A program made the position numbers and the translations under genes. A DNA stretch of 64,000 bases, taken from NCBI GenBank assembly GCA_942492715.1, contig CALOFW010000017.1, forward strand, positions 124,001-188,000. The letters are read 5' to 3'. The notes under the pieces were generated by a model. The model was not told where the DNA came from, made no database searches, and saw only the letters and a list, made by a program, of their open reading frames with translations. This stretch comes from Sva-07 sp942492715. Lineage in GTDB: Bacteria > Actinomycetota > Acidimicrobiia > Acidimicrobiales > Ilumatobacteraceae. Positions 44,464 through 53,504 of this stretch are shown here, in pieces; position 1 is the first letter of the stretch, and the number at the start of each line of letters is the position of its first letter.

Positions 44464-44673
44464 ATGAAGAAGCTTCTCATCATCATCGCCCTCATCGGCG
44501 CCGCAGCAGCCGCAGCAGCCGCATTCCGACGCGACGACGTGAAAGCCAGCGCCAAGAAGGCGACGACGACCGTCTCCAGCGCGGCCCAGCAGGCCAAGGA
44601 CAAGGTGCAGCCCGCCGCCGACTCGGCAGCCGACGCCGCCGACGCCGTCGAGAGCGCCGCCAGCACCAACTGA
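44464..44673 (+). CDS. Small Ala-rich membrane-anchored protein
   Basis: This 69-residue protein starts MKKLLIIIALIGAAAA, a single membrane anchor or signal sequence. An Ala/Lys/Asp amphipathic tail follows (KASAKKATTTVSSAAQQAK, SAADAADAVESA), probably helical or coiled-coil. No family is recognised; such proteins resemble small actinobacterial YtxH-like anchors. TACGGT (44451-44456) lies 7 nt before the ATG. Confidence 0.7.
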   Translation: MKKLLIIIALIGAAAAAAAAFRRDDVKASAKKATTTVSSAAQQAKDKVQPAADSAADAADAVESAASTN

Positions 44674-44686
44674 TCAGCTGTGCGCC

Positions 44687-45151
44687 ATGTCCGACCACCC
44701 GGACGACGGAGCGACCACGCCGAGCGAGACATCGGCTCAGCAGTGGGCCGCCCAGGCGCACGCGATCATCGAGGAAGAGGGTCAAGCGGGGCTCGCGCAT
44801 CTCCTGGCTGACGGGTTCGTCCAGGAGACGCACCGTGGGGTCCCGCAGGCCATCCGACGCGACGGCCTCCTCGGCACGGTGCGGTCCATGCGCGACATGG
44901 GTCTGCACGTCAGCGGTGTCACCGTGGCCACCGCCGGGGACCTCAGCGTCCTCACCCACCGCTCCTACCGCCACGGGCCCACCACCGTCGAACTCCTCGC
45001 GATCAGCGTCTGGACCGTCGACGGTCTGCTCGAGCGTCTCATCGAGTTCGAGGTCGGCGCGCTCGACGATGCTCTGACGACGCTCGCCGACGTCACCGGG
45101 GAACCGGTCGTCCGGCTCAGCCGACCTGCCGATCGCCCCGGCCAACTCTGA
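44687..45151 (+). CDS. NTF2/SnoaL-like protein (third stand-alone copy)
   Basis: This 154-residue cone-fold protein has an N-terminal Ser/Thr/Glu-rich tail of about 20 residues. Next come WAAQAHAIIEEEGQAGLAHLLADGFVQETHR, which parallels the opening helix and strand of the giant protein's modules, and LTHRSYRHGPTTVELLAISVW. The closing FEVGALDDALTTLADV matches the closing F-x-x-G-D-L-x-x-A helix of the same modules. It lies 13 nt after the small membrane-protein gene and may be co-transcribed. The ligand is unknown. Confidence 0.8.
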   Translation: MSDHPDDGATTPSETSAQQWAAQAHAIIEEEGQAGLAHLLADGFVQETHRGVPQAIRRDGLLGTVRSMRDMGLHVSGVTVATAGDLSVLTHRSYRHGPTTVELLAISVWTVDGLLERLIEFEVGALDDALTTLADVTGEPVVRLSRPADRPGQL

Positions 45152-45201
45152 CGCACCCCTCGTTCACACTGGTGTCAGTGCATGAACGAAGGAGGAACGA
45201 C

Positions 45202-45675
45202 ATGTTGGTACTGGTGGCAACGAACGAACTCCAGGGAACGGCACCGGGCGACTACGCCTGGACCGTCGAGGGCGAACTGGTCACCCCCGTGGCCACCGAG
45301 TGCGCCTCGGGCGAGCGATGCGGCTGCAACCGTGGGTTCCCCGGGCTGGCCAGCGGACGGGCCACCACCACGGCACTGGTGGTCGACCGGCCCGGGGTCG
45401 GGCCGTCCGATCTCCGCGACGCGGTCTTCGATTGGCTCGATCGAGGGGGCTGGATCGACCTCCTCCGGCAGACGGCGATCGAGCGTTCGGTCGCCGCAGG
45501 ACGCGGCGGCCATCTCGAGCCGCGCGATGACGACGACATCGACTCGATGGTCGACGCGGTCATCGACGAGCACGTCGACATGATCGAGGAGGTCTGCTCG
45601 GCGTTCCCGGAGGGCACGGTCATCGTGCGACAGGGTCCGCTCGTCAGCGAGCGAACCCACCCGTTCGCCGCCTGA
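45202..45675 (+). CDS. Conserved actinobacterial protein with a Cys cluster (DUF7715-like)
   Basis: This 157-residue protein starts MLVLVATNELQG, then an Asp-Tyr-Ala-Trp-Thr strand, a C-ASGERCGC-NRGF cysteine cluster (three Cys) that could bind a metal, and a helical C-terminal half. Similar small proteins are common in actinobacteria; I know of no assigned function. GAAGGAGG (45188-45195) with a 6-nt spacer fixes the ATG at 45202. An upstream ATG at 45182 is in another frame. Confidence 0.8.
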   Translation: MLVLVATNELQGTAPGDYAWTVEGELVTPVATECASGERCGCNRGFPGLASGRATTTALVVDRPGVGPSDLRDAVFDWLDRGGWIDLLRQTAIERSVAAGRGGHLEPRDDDDIDSMVDAVIDEHVDMIEEVCSAFPEGTVIVRQGPLVSERTHPFAA

Positions 45676-45723
45676 CGCCCTCGCCGACCGGGACCTCGAC
45701 CTCGCCCCGCACGTGCGAACGCC

Positions 45724-45729
45724 TACGTT
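45724..45729 (+). promoter_or_regulatory. -10 element (TACGTT) of the methyltransferase gene
   Basis: TACGTT lies 8 nt before the ATG at 45738. Confidence 0.4.
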
Positions 45730-45737
45730 GGGCCCTG

Positions 45738-46352
45738 ATGAATCTCTACGAACGCCACGTGCTCCCGCGTGTGATCAACCTCGCGTGCAGCGGGAGCGAC
45801 ATCGAGCGGCAGCGTCGCGCCGTCGTACCGCACGCCACGGGCCGAGTGCTCGAGGTCGGAATGGGTCCGGGGCTGAACCTGCCCTTCTACGACCCATCAC
45901 AGGTCGAGTTCGTGTGGGGCCTCGAACCCAACGACGGGATGCGATCCGTAGCCGCCGAGCGCATCGAACGCGCCGCCGTCGAGGTGCGGTGGCTCGATCT
46001 TCCGGGCGAGGAGATCCCACTCGAGGACGAGAGCGTCGACACCGTGGTGCTCACCTACACGCTGTGCAGCATCGCCGACTGGGAGCAGGCACTCGACCAG
46101 ATGCGACGGGTCCTGAAGCCGCACGGTCAGCTCTTGTTCGCCGAGCACGGCGAGTCGCCCGACGAGTCGGTGCGGCGGTGGCAACACCGCGTCGATCCGA
46201 TCTGGACCCGGATCGCAGGCGGCTGCCACATCACTCGGCGCATCCCCGACCTCATCGAGCGCGGTGGCTTCCGCATCGACCGGCTCGAGGAGGGGTACCT
46301 GCCTGGTCCGAGGATCAGCGCCTACCAGTCGTGGGGGCACGCCCACCTCTGA
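45738..46352 (+). CDS. Class I SAM-dependent methyltransferase
   Basis: This 204-residue protein has the SAM-binding motif I VLEVGMGPGLN (37-47), the acidic motif II end GLEPND (about 62), and motif IV SVDTVVLTYTLCSI, matching the METTL7/UbiE-like methyltransferase group. The acceptor is not predictable; similar proteins methylate small thiols, quinones or lipids. It is convergent with the MOSC gene, 20 nt apart. Confidence 0.9.
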   Translation: MNLYERHVLPRVINLACSGSDIERQRRAVVPHATGRVLEVGMGPGLNLPFYDPSQVEFVWGLEPNDGMRSVAAERIERAAVEVRWLDLPGEEIPLEDESVDTVVLTYTLCSIADWEQALDQMRRVLKPHGQLLFAEHGESPDESVRRWQHRVDPIWTRIAGGCHITRRIPDLIERGGFRIDRLEEGYLPGPRISAYQSWGHAHL

Positions 46353-46372
46353 AGCACACGACCCCGGCACGG

Positions 46373-47224
46373 TCACAACAGCGTCAGTGGATCGCCCACG
46401 GCGACCACGCCGGGCTCGACGATCGTCGCGTAGATGCCCAGGTTCTGATCGAGGTCGCGCACGATGTGACGCAACACGGCCCGGTCGGCGGGGATGCGGT
46501 CGTCGATCTGCCGGGTGACCATCACGCATCGAGGGCACGGCGCGTCGAACTCGATCGTCGCGGTGCCGATGGTGGCACGTCGGCCGCTCCAGTCGAACTC
46601 GGGGTGGCCGGGCGTCGATGCCTCGGCGCCGTCGTCACCGGTGTCGATCACGAGCGATGGCCGGAACCGGCGTACATCGACGTTCGACTCCGGAAGTGCA
46701 CGCGCCAGCGCCGCGAGCGCGGCCGTCGACATCACCATCAGAGGAAACGCGTCGTAGTACGTGCCGGGAGGCGACTCGAACTCGGCGATGATCGGCGGGA
46801 AGACCGAGAAGTCGGGGAACGGCTCGTCGGCCTCGCGTCCGAAGATGCCTCGCATCTCCGCCTCGATGTCCTCGGAGTCCGGAGCACCACGCCGATAGTG
46901 GTCGAGGTCGTCGGCGGGGCGCAACGACTCGAGGCTGATCTGATGGTCGACAGCGGCGCTCACCCGCTCGTCGGCGTCGGGGTCGCTGGTTCGCACGACC
47001 GAACCGTCGGGCAACGAGATCTCGACCTCACCGTCACCCAGGTCACGGGCGGCGAGTTGCATGAGCGCCCCGATCTTCTTCGCCCCGCGGATCCCTCCGC
47101 GTTCGAGGTCGCGCACCGCCCACGTGCGGTCACCGACGACACCGAGTTCGTCGAGTCGGATCGTCTCGACGGTCTCGCCGACCATCGACTTGACCGGATA
47201 TCGCCACAGCTCGCTCACCTGCAT
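46373..47224 (-). CDS. MOSC domain protein (molybdenum cofactor sulfurase-like)
   Basis: This 283-residue protein has an N-terminal beta-barrel (MQVSELWRYPVKSM, the family's usual start) and a C-terminal MOSC domain with the conserved cysteine in APCPRCVM. MOSC proteins bind or transfer sulfur on the molybdenum cofactor and include mARC-type reductases. TAGAGT (47232-47237, minus strand) lies 7 nt upstream of the ATG. No other molybdenum gene is in the window. Confidence 0.92.
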   Translation of the reverse strand: MQVSELWRYPVKSMVGETVETIRLDELGVVGDRTWAVRDLERGGIRGAKKIGALMQLAARDLGDGEVEISLPDGSVVRTSDPDADERVSAAVDHQISLESLRPADDLDHYRRGAPDSEDIEAEMRGIFGREADEPFPDFSVFPPIIAEFESPPGTYYDAFPLMVMSTAALAALARALPESNVDVRRFRPSLVIDTGDDGAEASTPGHPEFDWSGRRATIGTATIEFDAPCPRCVMVTRQIDDRIPADRAVLRHIVRDLDQNLGIYATIVEPGVVAVGDPLTLL

Positions 47225-47231
47225 GCGGAGA

Positions 47232-47237
47232 ACTCTA
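47232..47237 (-). promoter_or_regulatory. -10 element (TAGAGT) of the MOSC gene
   Basis: TAGAGT on the minus strand lies 7 nt before the ATG at 47224. Confidence 0.5.
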
Positions 47238-47260
47238 GATGTGGAGCCGCGCTCTGGCGA

Positions 47261-48250
47261 TCAGCAGACGAGCACGGCCGCGCCGCCGACGTCGCCGCTC
47301 GCCAGCGCGGCGAGTGCGGCGTTTGCGTCGGCCAGCGGATGGACCTCGATCACCGTCCGGATCGGAATCGCCACGGCGAGCGCCAGGAACTCCTCGGCGT
47401 CGCGACGGGTGAAGTTGGCGACGCTGCGCAGCCCACGCTCGCGCCACAACAGGTCGTAGTCGAACGACGGGATCTCGTCGAGATGGATCGCATTGATCGC
47501 GACCGTGGCGCCCGGCCCGATCGCCCGGAGCGCCGCGACCACGACCGACCCGACAGGTGCGAACGTCACCGCCGCGTCGAGCGGGAAGGGCGGTGCGTCG
47601 TCGTAACCGCCGGCCCACACCGCGCCGAGATCGAGCGCCCGCCGGCGCTCGGGCTCCGAGCGGGTTGCGACGTACACCTCGCAGCCCCAGTGGACCGCGA
47701 CCTGCAGTGCGAGCAGCGCGGAAGCCCCGAAGCCGTAGAGGCCCAGCCGACCACCGGGACGGATCCCGGAGATCTTCAGTGATCGGTACCCGATCACCCC
47801 GCCGCACAGCAATGGTGCCGCGTCGGTGTCGCCGAACCCGTCGGGGATCGCGAACGCGAAGTCCGCTCGTGCCGTCATCTGTTCGGCGTACCCGCCGTCA
47901 CGGTCCCAGCCGGTGAATTCGGCGTCGGCGCACAGGTTCTCGGTGCCCGAGCGACACGCCGAACACGTCCCGCACGAGCCGGCCAGCCAGGCGACGCCCA
48001 CCCGATCACCCGCCGCCCACCGGTCGACTCCGTCACCGATCGCCCGCACGCGACCGACCACCTGGTGACCGGGCACGATCGGCAGCCGTTTGGCCGGAAG
48101 GTCTCCCTCGACGAGTTGAAGATCGGTTCGACACACGCCGCACGCCGCAACGTCGATGACGATCTCGCCGGGAGCGGGAACCGGGATCTCGACATCGGCC
48201 GCGACGAGCGGGGACTCACCGACCGGGGCGGGCCTCCGGAGTTGTTGCAC
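47261..48250 (-). CDS. Zinc-dependent alcohol dehydrogenase
   Basis: This 329-residue medium-chain dehydrogenase has the catalytic zinc ligand Cys in AACGVCRTDL, the His in PGHQVVGRV, and structural zinc cysteines in CGTCSACRSGTENLC. The NAD(P) Rossmann motif is GLYGFGASALLALQ. It oxidises an alcohol or reduces an aldehyde; beside a WS/DGAT it could supply or consume fatty alcohols, which is inference. The start is uncertain between GTG 48250 and TTG 48259. It follows the WS/DGAT stop by about 20 nt on the same strand. Confidence 0.9.
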   Translation of the reverse strand: MQQLRRPAPVGESPLVAADVEIPVPAPGEIVIDVAACGVCRTDLQLVEGDLPAKRLPIVPGHQVVGRVRAIGDGVDRWAAGDRVGVAWLAGSCGTCSACRSGTENLCADAEFTGWDRDGGYAEQMTARADFAFAIPDGFGDTDAAPLLCGGVIGYRSLKISGIRPGGRLGLYGFGASALLALQVAVHWGCEVYVATRSEPERRRALDLGAVWAGGYDDAPPFPLDAAVTFAPVGSVVVAALRAIGPGATVAINAIHLDEIPSFDYDLLWRERGLRSVANFTRRDAEEFLALAVAIPIRTVIEVHPLADANAALAALASGDVGGAAVLVC

Positions 48251-48271
48251 CCGTGCCAACGGCCACCGCCG

Positions 48272-49726
48272 TCAGAGCGCGAGGATGTCGGCGAACGCCG
48301 ACTCGATGGCGTCGCGGAAGTCGCCCGGCGCCTCGATGGCGACCGGGTCGATGAACAGGCCGATGTCGAAGCTGTTCTCGTACGACAGCGCCGTTGCGTT
48401 GCAGGCGGTTCCGGCCACTGGACCCATCGAGATGATCCTCAGCACTCTCGCTCCGGACACGTACAGCGCAAACGGAGCGCCGCGCAGGTTCGACGTGGCG
48501 AAGTCGATCTTCGCCGCCGCCGCACGGGCGGCGCTCGTCACCACCGAGGTCGGCAGCAGGTTGGCCACACCCGACAGGGCGCCCATGCCACCGCCGGTCG
48601 ACATCGATTCGCGCTTCGCAGCCAGGCGGTCGTGAATGTCGGCGATCCGCTCGTCGAGCGGCATCGGTGCGCCCGGCACCTGCACGGGCACCGGCGTGAA
48701 CGAGTTGCCACCGATCGCACTGTCGTGCCGGGTACTGAGCACGAAGCTCGTGTTGAACGCGTCGACCTCGACGCCGCGTTCGGCGTGATACCGGACCGCT
48801 CCTTCGGTCAGGCCGGCGAGGAACACGTCGTTGACCGTCACCCCGAGGCCCTTCGCGGCCACCTTGAGCTCGTCGAGCGGGACCGTGAGGTGTTCGAGGT
48901 GCCGATGACGCGACCGCTCCTTCCACAACGGTGAACCGCCGGCGACCTCGTTGCCCGAACCGGTCAGCGCGCCCAGCGTCGACGTCAAGGCACCGACCGC
49001 GTCATCGATCGTGTCGCGAGCGCGCTGAGGGTCGGCAGGCCAGATCACGACTTCGCCGGCCACTCGTCGCACCACACCCAACTCGCGCCGAACCAGGTGA
49101 GCGAGCGACTGCCCGACCGTCGCCGCGAACCCGTCGGTGAGATCGCCACCGAGCTGCTTGGCGTGGTGCGCTTCGACCGCCGCCTCGACGATTCCCTCGA
49201 GATCGATGTCGTCCGGTGGGGGGTCGTCCGGGTCGAGCTGCTGGTACATCTCGGCCATGCGGAGCTGGCCGATCCCGTCGGCGACCGCGTGGTGCACGAT
49301 CGACCAGATCGCCGACCGCCCGCCCTTCAGGCCGTCGATGACGACGAACCGCCACAACGGGCGGGTCCGATCGAGCGGCTCCTGGTACAGCTGGGCGGCG
49401 AGGTCGAAGAGCTGCCGGTCGGTGCCGGGCTTCGGCAGGCGCAACCGGCGCATGTGGTACTCGATGTCGAATTCCGGGTCGGGCACCCACGCCGGCGGGG
49501 CGAGACGGCCGAGCCCCGGAACCACCCGCTCGTAGAGACGGGGCATCTTGGCGACGGCGCGACGCAGGGTGCGGCGGAAGTGTTCCTCGTCGATCGATCC
49601 CTTCAGGATCGTGATCGCCGCGCCGCTCGGGTTGAGCCACGGATCCTTCTCGATGTTCCACATGAGCGCCTCGTGGTCGGACATGCGGTCGTTGAAGCGT
49701 TGTTCACGTTCTCGGGTCTCGGCCAT
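48272..49726 (-). CDS. WS/DGAT-type acyltransferase (second copy)
   Basis: This 484-residue wax ester synthase / diacylglycerol acyltransferase has the catalytic HHxxxDG at H145-H146-A-V-A-D150-G151, SFTPVPVQVPG and the C-terminal SYENSFDIGLFID block. It makes storage lipid from acyl-CoA and diacylglycerol or alcohol. The ATG at 49726 follows GAGGAC. It lies 53 nt downstream of the HAD-PlsC fusion on the same strand, matching the order of plsC (Rv2483c) and the WS/DGAT Rv2484c neighbourhood known in Mycobacterium tuberculosis. Confidence 0.93.
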   Translation of the reverse strand: MAETREREQRFNDRMSDHEALMWNIEKDPWLNPSGAAITILKGSIDEEHFRRTLRRAVAKMPRLYERVVPGLGRLAPPAWVPDPEFDIEYHMRRLRLPKPGTDRQLFDLAAQLYQEPLDRTRPLWRFVVIDGLKGGRSAIWSIVHHAVADGIGQLRMAEMYQQLDPDDPPPDDIDLEGIVEAAVEAHHAKQLGGDLTDGFAATVGQSLAHLVRRELGVVRRVAGEVVIWPADPQRARDTIDDAVGALTSTLGALTGSGNEVAGGSPLWKERSRHRHLEHLTVPLDELKVAAKGLGVTVNDVFLAGLTEGAVRYHAERGVEVDAFNTSFVLSTRHDSAIGGNSFTPVPVQVPGAPMPLDERIADIHDRLAAKRESMSTGGGMGALSGVANLLPTSVVTSAARAAAAKIDFATSNLRGAPFALYVSGARVLRIISMGPVAGTACNATALSYENSFDIGLFIDPVAIEAPGDFRDAIESAFADILAL

Positions 49727-49779
49727 GGGGTCCTCGGATGTGTCGCAGTCGGGAGTTGCGGGCGGCGTCAGGTGGGGCG

Positions 49780-51213
49780 TCAGGTGTCGGTGCCCGGGCG
49801 GCGGCTCAGTTCGGCCTCCGGATCACCGTCATACCCCGGCGGATAGGTCATCGCCAACTCCTCAGGGGTCGGTGTGCGGCGCTTGCGCGCCTCCAGCGGG
49901 AGCAGCGCGCTGATCGCCTTCATGATCTTCTTCGTGTCGGCATCGGGGTTGCGGTACTTCAGCGGCACCGGCGGCCCGATCGTGGCGGTGACCAGCGGAC
50001 GATCGCTGATCGAGAACTTCGGGAGCCGAGCGCTGCGGGGCCAGACCTTCTCGGTCCCCCAGAGCCCGACCGGGATCACCGGCGCACCGGTTGCAGCAGC
50101 GATGCGAGCGGCACCCCAACGACCCTTGAGCACCGGATCGAAGAAGGCCGGACCCCGTGGAATCGTGCCCTCGGGTGCGATCATCAGCAGCTCACCCGCC
50201 TCGACGGCGGCGATCGCGGCCTCGAGCGGCTCGTCCGACCCGGTGCCGCGATCGACCCGGATCCCACCGGACGCCTTCATGATCCGACCGACGATCGGGA
50301 CGTCGAACACCTCCTTCTTCCCGAGTCCGCGGACGTTCCGTCCCGCCTTCGCGATCACCAGCGCCATCACGGTGGGATCGAAGTACGACCGGTGATTGAA
50401 CACCAGGATCGCCGGACCGGACGACGGGATGTGTTCGATGCCGTCGAACTCGATTCGCGCATTCGGCGCCAGGATCTGGGGTCGCACGAACGGCCGCCCC
50501 CACTCCTGCAGCTCGCGTCCGGCGATCTTGGCGACGCCCTCGGAGCGATCGAAGTGTGTCACCGGCCAGCCCCGGATCGTGGCGGTCACCCGCAACTGCA
50601 GGTCGGGGTTGACGACGACCGGGTGGCCGACCGATGCGAGCAACGGTGCGTCGAAGTAGCTGTCGCTGTAGGCCCAGCTCTCCGACAGTGCGATCCCGTG
50701 GTCTCCGGCCCAGGTGGCGACGGCATCTGCCTTCGTGCGTCCCCAGACGAAGGGCCCGTCCATCCGACCGGTGAACTCCTCGCCGTCGGCGGTGCGCTCC
50801 CATCGGGTGGCGACCGTGTCGTCGAAGCCGAGTCGGTCGGCGAACGGCTTCACGAACACCATCGGCGAGGTCGTCGCCATCACGAGGCGCCGACCCGCGG
50901 CCCGGTGCTCCTCGATCGCCTTCGCGGCTCCCGGAAGCAACATCGTGGCGAGCTCCTCGGCTGCGGCCTGCATGGCCGCGGCAACCGTTTCGACGCTCCA
51001 ACCCGCCGCAGCCCGGCTCGACAGACGCGCCGGCTGCATCAACAACCAGGTCTCGCCGAACTGCTCGTAGAACCGAGTGAACACGTCGACCAGCGGAAGG
51101 TCGTGCCCGCCGCCGAGGCCGTGCTCCGCGAGGTGCTTGCGGAACACGGTCGCTGACGACGAGGTGATCAGGGTCCGATCGAGATCGAACACGGCGGCCG
51201 CCTGTCGGGACAT
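49780..51213 (-). CDS. plsC: HAD-IB phosphatase / PlsC acylglycerol-phosphate acyltransferase fusion
   Basis: This 477-residue two-domain enzyme has an N-terminal HAD-IB phosphatase with D10-L-D12-R-T and the SDSYFDAPLL motif. Its C-terminal PlsC acyltransferase has N273-H274-x4-D279 and E348-G-T350. The acyltransferase forms phosphatidic acid and the phosphatase could then give diacylglycerol, which feeds the WS/DGAT encoded next. A TAGTCT hexamer (51221-51226, minus strand) lies 7 nt upstream of the ATG. The last about 50 residues (TPTPEELAMTYPPGYDG) form a tail common in actinobacterial PlsC. Confidence 0.92.
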   Translation of the reverse strand: MSRQAAAVFDLDRTLITSSSATVFRKHLAEHGLGGGHDLPLVDVFTRFYEQFGETWLLMQPARLSSRAAAGWSVETVAAAMQAAAEELATMLLPGAAKAIEEHRAAGRRLVMATTSPMVFVKPFADRLGFDDTVATRWERTADGEEFTGRMDGPFVWGRTKADAVATWAGDHGIALSESWAYSDSYFDAPLLASVGHPVVVNPDLQLRVTATIRGWPVTHFDRSEGVAKIAGRELQEWGRPFVRPQILAPNARIEFDGIEHIPSSGPAILVFNHRSYFDPTVMALVIAKAGRNVRGLGKKEVFDVPIVGRIMKASGGIRVDRGTGSDEPLEAAIAAVEAGELLMIAPEGTIPRGPAFFDPVLKGRWGAARIAAATGAPVIPVGLWGTEKVWPRSARLPKFSISDRPLVTATIGPPVPLKYRNPDADTKKIMKAISALLPLEARKRRTPTPEELAMTYPPGYDGDPEAELSRRPGTDT

Positions 51214-51220
51214 GACCGCG

Positions 51221-51226
51221 AGACTA
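51221..51226 (-). promoter_or_regulatory. -10 element (TAGTCT) of the plsC operon
   Basis: TAGTCT on the minus strand lies 7 nt before the ATG at 51213. Confidence 0.5.
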
Positions 51227-51236
51227 CGTGCTCCGG

Positions 51237-53504
51237 TCAGGGAGTGAGCACGGGAAGGGTGCTGACTCCCTGGATGATCCCGTTGCTCGCCGGGCGATCG
51301 ACGTCGACGACCGGCGCACCGCCGATCGTCACCGATCCGGACGGGTCTCGTACGACCGGCAACTCGTTGCCGTACTCCGCGTACTCGACGTCGGCCATGT
51401 CGGCCAGCGGAATCGTCCCATCGATGATCAGCTGGAGCACGAAGTCAGCGGCCGCATCGGCATCGGCGAGGAGCGAGTCGACGAACGCCGGGTCGACGAA
51501 CGCCGAATCCTGGGGCGCCACTGCGGTGAACGTCGCTGGATAGTCGAAGATGTCGGGCAACGATGGTTCAGCGGCCTCGACGATCTGCACGAGCGTTCCG
51601 TACGTGCCGGCGTTCTGGAGCTCCTCCAGGAGGGTGCCGGCCGGCTCAGGCGGCGTCGTGGTCGTCGGCGGGGTCGTCGTGGCCGGCGGCACGGTCGTGG
51701 CGGGGGGCGCCGTCGTCGGTGGGACCGTCGTCACGGGCGGCTCCGTGGTCGCCGGCGGCACGGTGGTGGTCGGCGGTGCCCCGCTCGCCGCACCGAGATC
51801 GTAGATCGCCTGCAGGGTGGCGGTGTCGATCACGCCGGTCTCCGGCACGCCGAGTTCACGCTGCAGCGCCTTGACCGAGTCGGTGAGCTCCTGGGTCCAG
51901 ATGCCGTCGATCGGTCCGTCGTAGAACCCGAGCTCGGTCAGCAGGATCTGCACCTCCATCGTGCTCTGCATCAGCGCGGCGGCCTGGTCACCCAGTGCCT
52001 CGCGCATCGCTGCGTCGGTCGCCGCGTCCCACACGCCCGTGGGCGGGAGACCGACGGAGGTCTGGAATGCAGCGATCGCCGCAGTCAGTTCCGGGCTGTC
52101 GAGCCCGTCGATCGGGCCGTCGTAGAAACCGAGGAAGCTCAAGGCGATCTGGATCTGGGTGTTCAGCGATGCAGCGGCGTACGCCTCGTACTGGCGCCGC
52201 AGCACGGTGATGTCGACGTCGGCGCTCTCGATGTCGGTGATCTCGCCACCCTCGAGACGGGCTGACGTGAAGCGGGCGAACGTGGGGTCGCCGTTGTCGT
52301 CGAGTGCGATCTGACCGCTCACGCCGTCGTAGTCGATGTCGTCGCCGGCATCGAGGTTGTCGAGACAGTCGGCGTAGGTCGTGCAGGGCACACCGCCACC
52401 GGTGACATCGATCGCCGCCTCGGCGAGCGTGTCGGCGTCACCCGCATCGAGCACGGCGGTGGCCAGCGAGAGCACGATGGCACAGTCGTAGGCCTGCGGC
52501 GCGTTGGCGATCTGACCGTTCGGGTCGGCGTCGTAGAGCCGTTCGAGGAAGGCTCGCGTCCCCATGGTTCCGAGCATCTGGAACCCGTCGACGGCGGTCG
52601 CCTCGGTTCCGGCGGTGGCCAGGTCCGCGATGCGCGGGGCGAAGAACGCGTCGAGGCCGATCATCGTGGCCGGGTCGAGGCCCGCGGTGACCAGCGCCGA
52701 CAGGAGGTTGGCACCTTCCTCGTACGTGACCAGGATCGAGACGTCGGGAGCGAGCGCCACGACCTCCTCGGCCGTGCCGGCGAACTGGACCCGTCGGGGG
52801 TTGTAGTCGACGACCGTCGGCACCAGACCGGCCGACTGCAGAACGGCCGCCATCGTGTTGCCGACCGACTGACCGTAGGCATCGCCACGGGCGACGATCG
52901 CCACCTTCCACGGTGCGTCCGGAGCGGTCTCGTCACGTCGGTTGATGATCTGGCCGGCCAGATAGGCGGCAGTGACGTCATCGGGCACGGCGGTGCGGAA
53001 CAGTGCGAGCGGATCCTGGCCCAGCGTCAGGCTCGGCACGGTCGCCGAGGCAGAACAGATCGTCGAGTCGAGCGCAACCACCTCGTCGCGCACCTCGATA
53101 CCACCGGACGAGCCGGCCGGGCCGATCAGCGCCTGGGCTCCCCCGTCGACCGCCGCGTCGACGTTCTCCGCCGGCTCGGCGCCGGGCTCCGCAGCCGAGG
53201 TGCTGACCGACAGCGGCCCGTCGAGCACTCCCCCACCGTCGTTGACGTCCTCGACGGCGAAGTCGGCGCCGCGCACCTGACCCTGGAAGAGCGTGGCCAG
53301 GAGGCCGGGAGACGGAGCCAGCAGCGCGAGATCGAGGCCCTCGCCCGTGAGGCCGGCCTCGGTGGTCGGAGCGCTCGCCTCCTCGGTGGTCGGCGTCGCT
53401 GCGGTGGTTGCAGGCGAAGAGTCGTCGTCGCTGCTGCACCCGGCTATCACGGCGGCGGCGGCGATCAGCGCGGCCACCGGGCGGCTCCATCTGCTACGGA
53501 CCAT
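51237..53504 (-). CDS. Lipoprotein: solute-binding domain + two peptidoglycan-binding domains + fasciclin domain
   Basis: This 755-residue lipoprotein has a lipobox AVIAGC with C23. A Leu/Ile/Val-type ABC solute-binding domain follows at about residues 50-430 (bases 53350-52210). Next are two peptidoglycan-binding type 1 domains, each with GFYDGPIDG (bases about 52200-51800), a Pro/Thr linker (PPTTTVPPATTEPPVTTVPP style, 51790-51650), and a C-terminal fasciclin/FAS1 domain (FTAVAPQDSAF, 51640-51240). Each domain is typical alone; the combination is unusual. It probably sits in the cell envelope, anchored by lipid and by peptidoglycan, and senses or presents a small ligand. No ABC permease is adjacent. 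ATG 53504 fits GAGGGAG 5 nt upstream. Confidence 0.88.
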   Translation of the reverse strand: MVRSRWSRPVAALIAAAAVIAGCSSDDDSSPATTAATPTTEEASAPTTEAGLTGEGLDLALLAPSPGLLATLFQGQVRGADFAVEDVNDGGGVLDGPLSVSTSAAEPGAEPAENVDAAVDGGAQALIGPAGSSGGIEVRDEVVALDSTICSASATVPSLTLGQDPLALFRTAVPDDVTAAYLAGQIINRRDETAPDAPWKVAIVARGDAYGQSVGNTMAAVLQSAGLVPTVVDYNPRRVQFAGTAEEVVALAPDVSILVTYEEGANLLSALVTAGLDPATMIGLDAFFAPRIADLATAGTEATAVDGFQMLGTMGTRAFLERLYDADPNGQIANAPQAYDCAIVLSLATAVLDAGDADTLAEAAIDVTGGGVPCTTYADCLDNLDAGDDIDYDGVSGQIALDDNGDPTFARFTSARLEGGEITDIESADVDITVLRRQYEAYAAASLNTQIQIALSFLGFYDGPIDGLDSPELTAAIAAFQTSVGLPPTGVWDAATDAAMREALGDQAAALMQSTMEVQILLTELGFYDGPIDGIWTQELTDSVKALQRELGVPETGVIDTATLQAIYDLGAASGAPPTTTVPPATTEPPVTTVPPTTAPPATTVPPATTTPPTTTTPPEPAGTLLEELQNAGTYGTLVQIVEAAEPSLPDIFDYPATFTAVAPQDSAFVDPAFVDSLLADADAAADFVLQLIIDGTIPLADMADVEYAEYGNELPVVRDPSGSVTIGGAPVVDVDRPASNGIIQGVSTLPVLTP

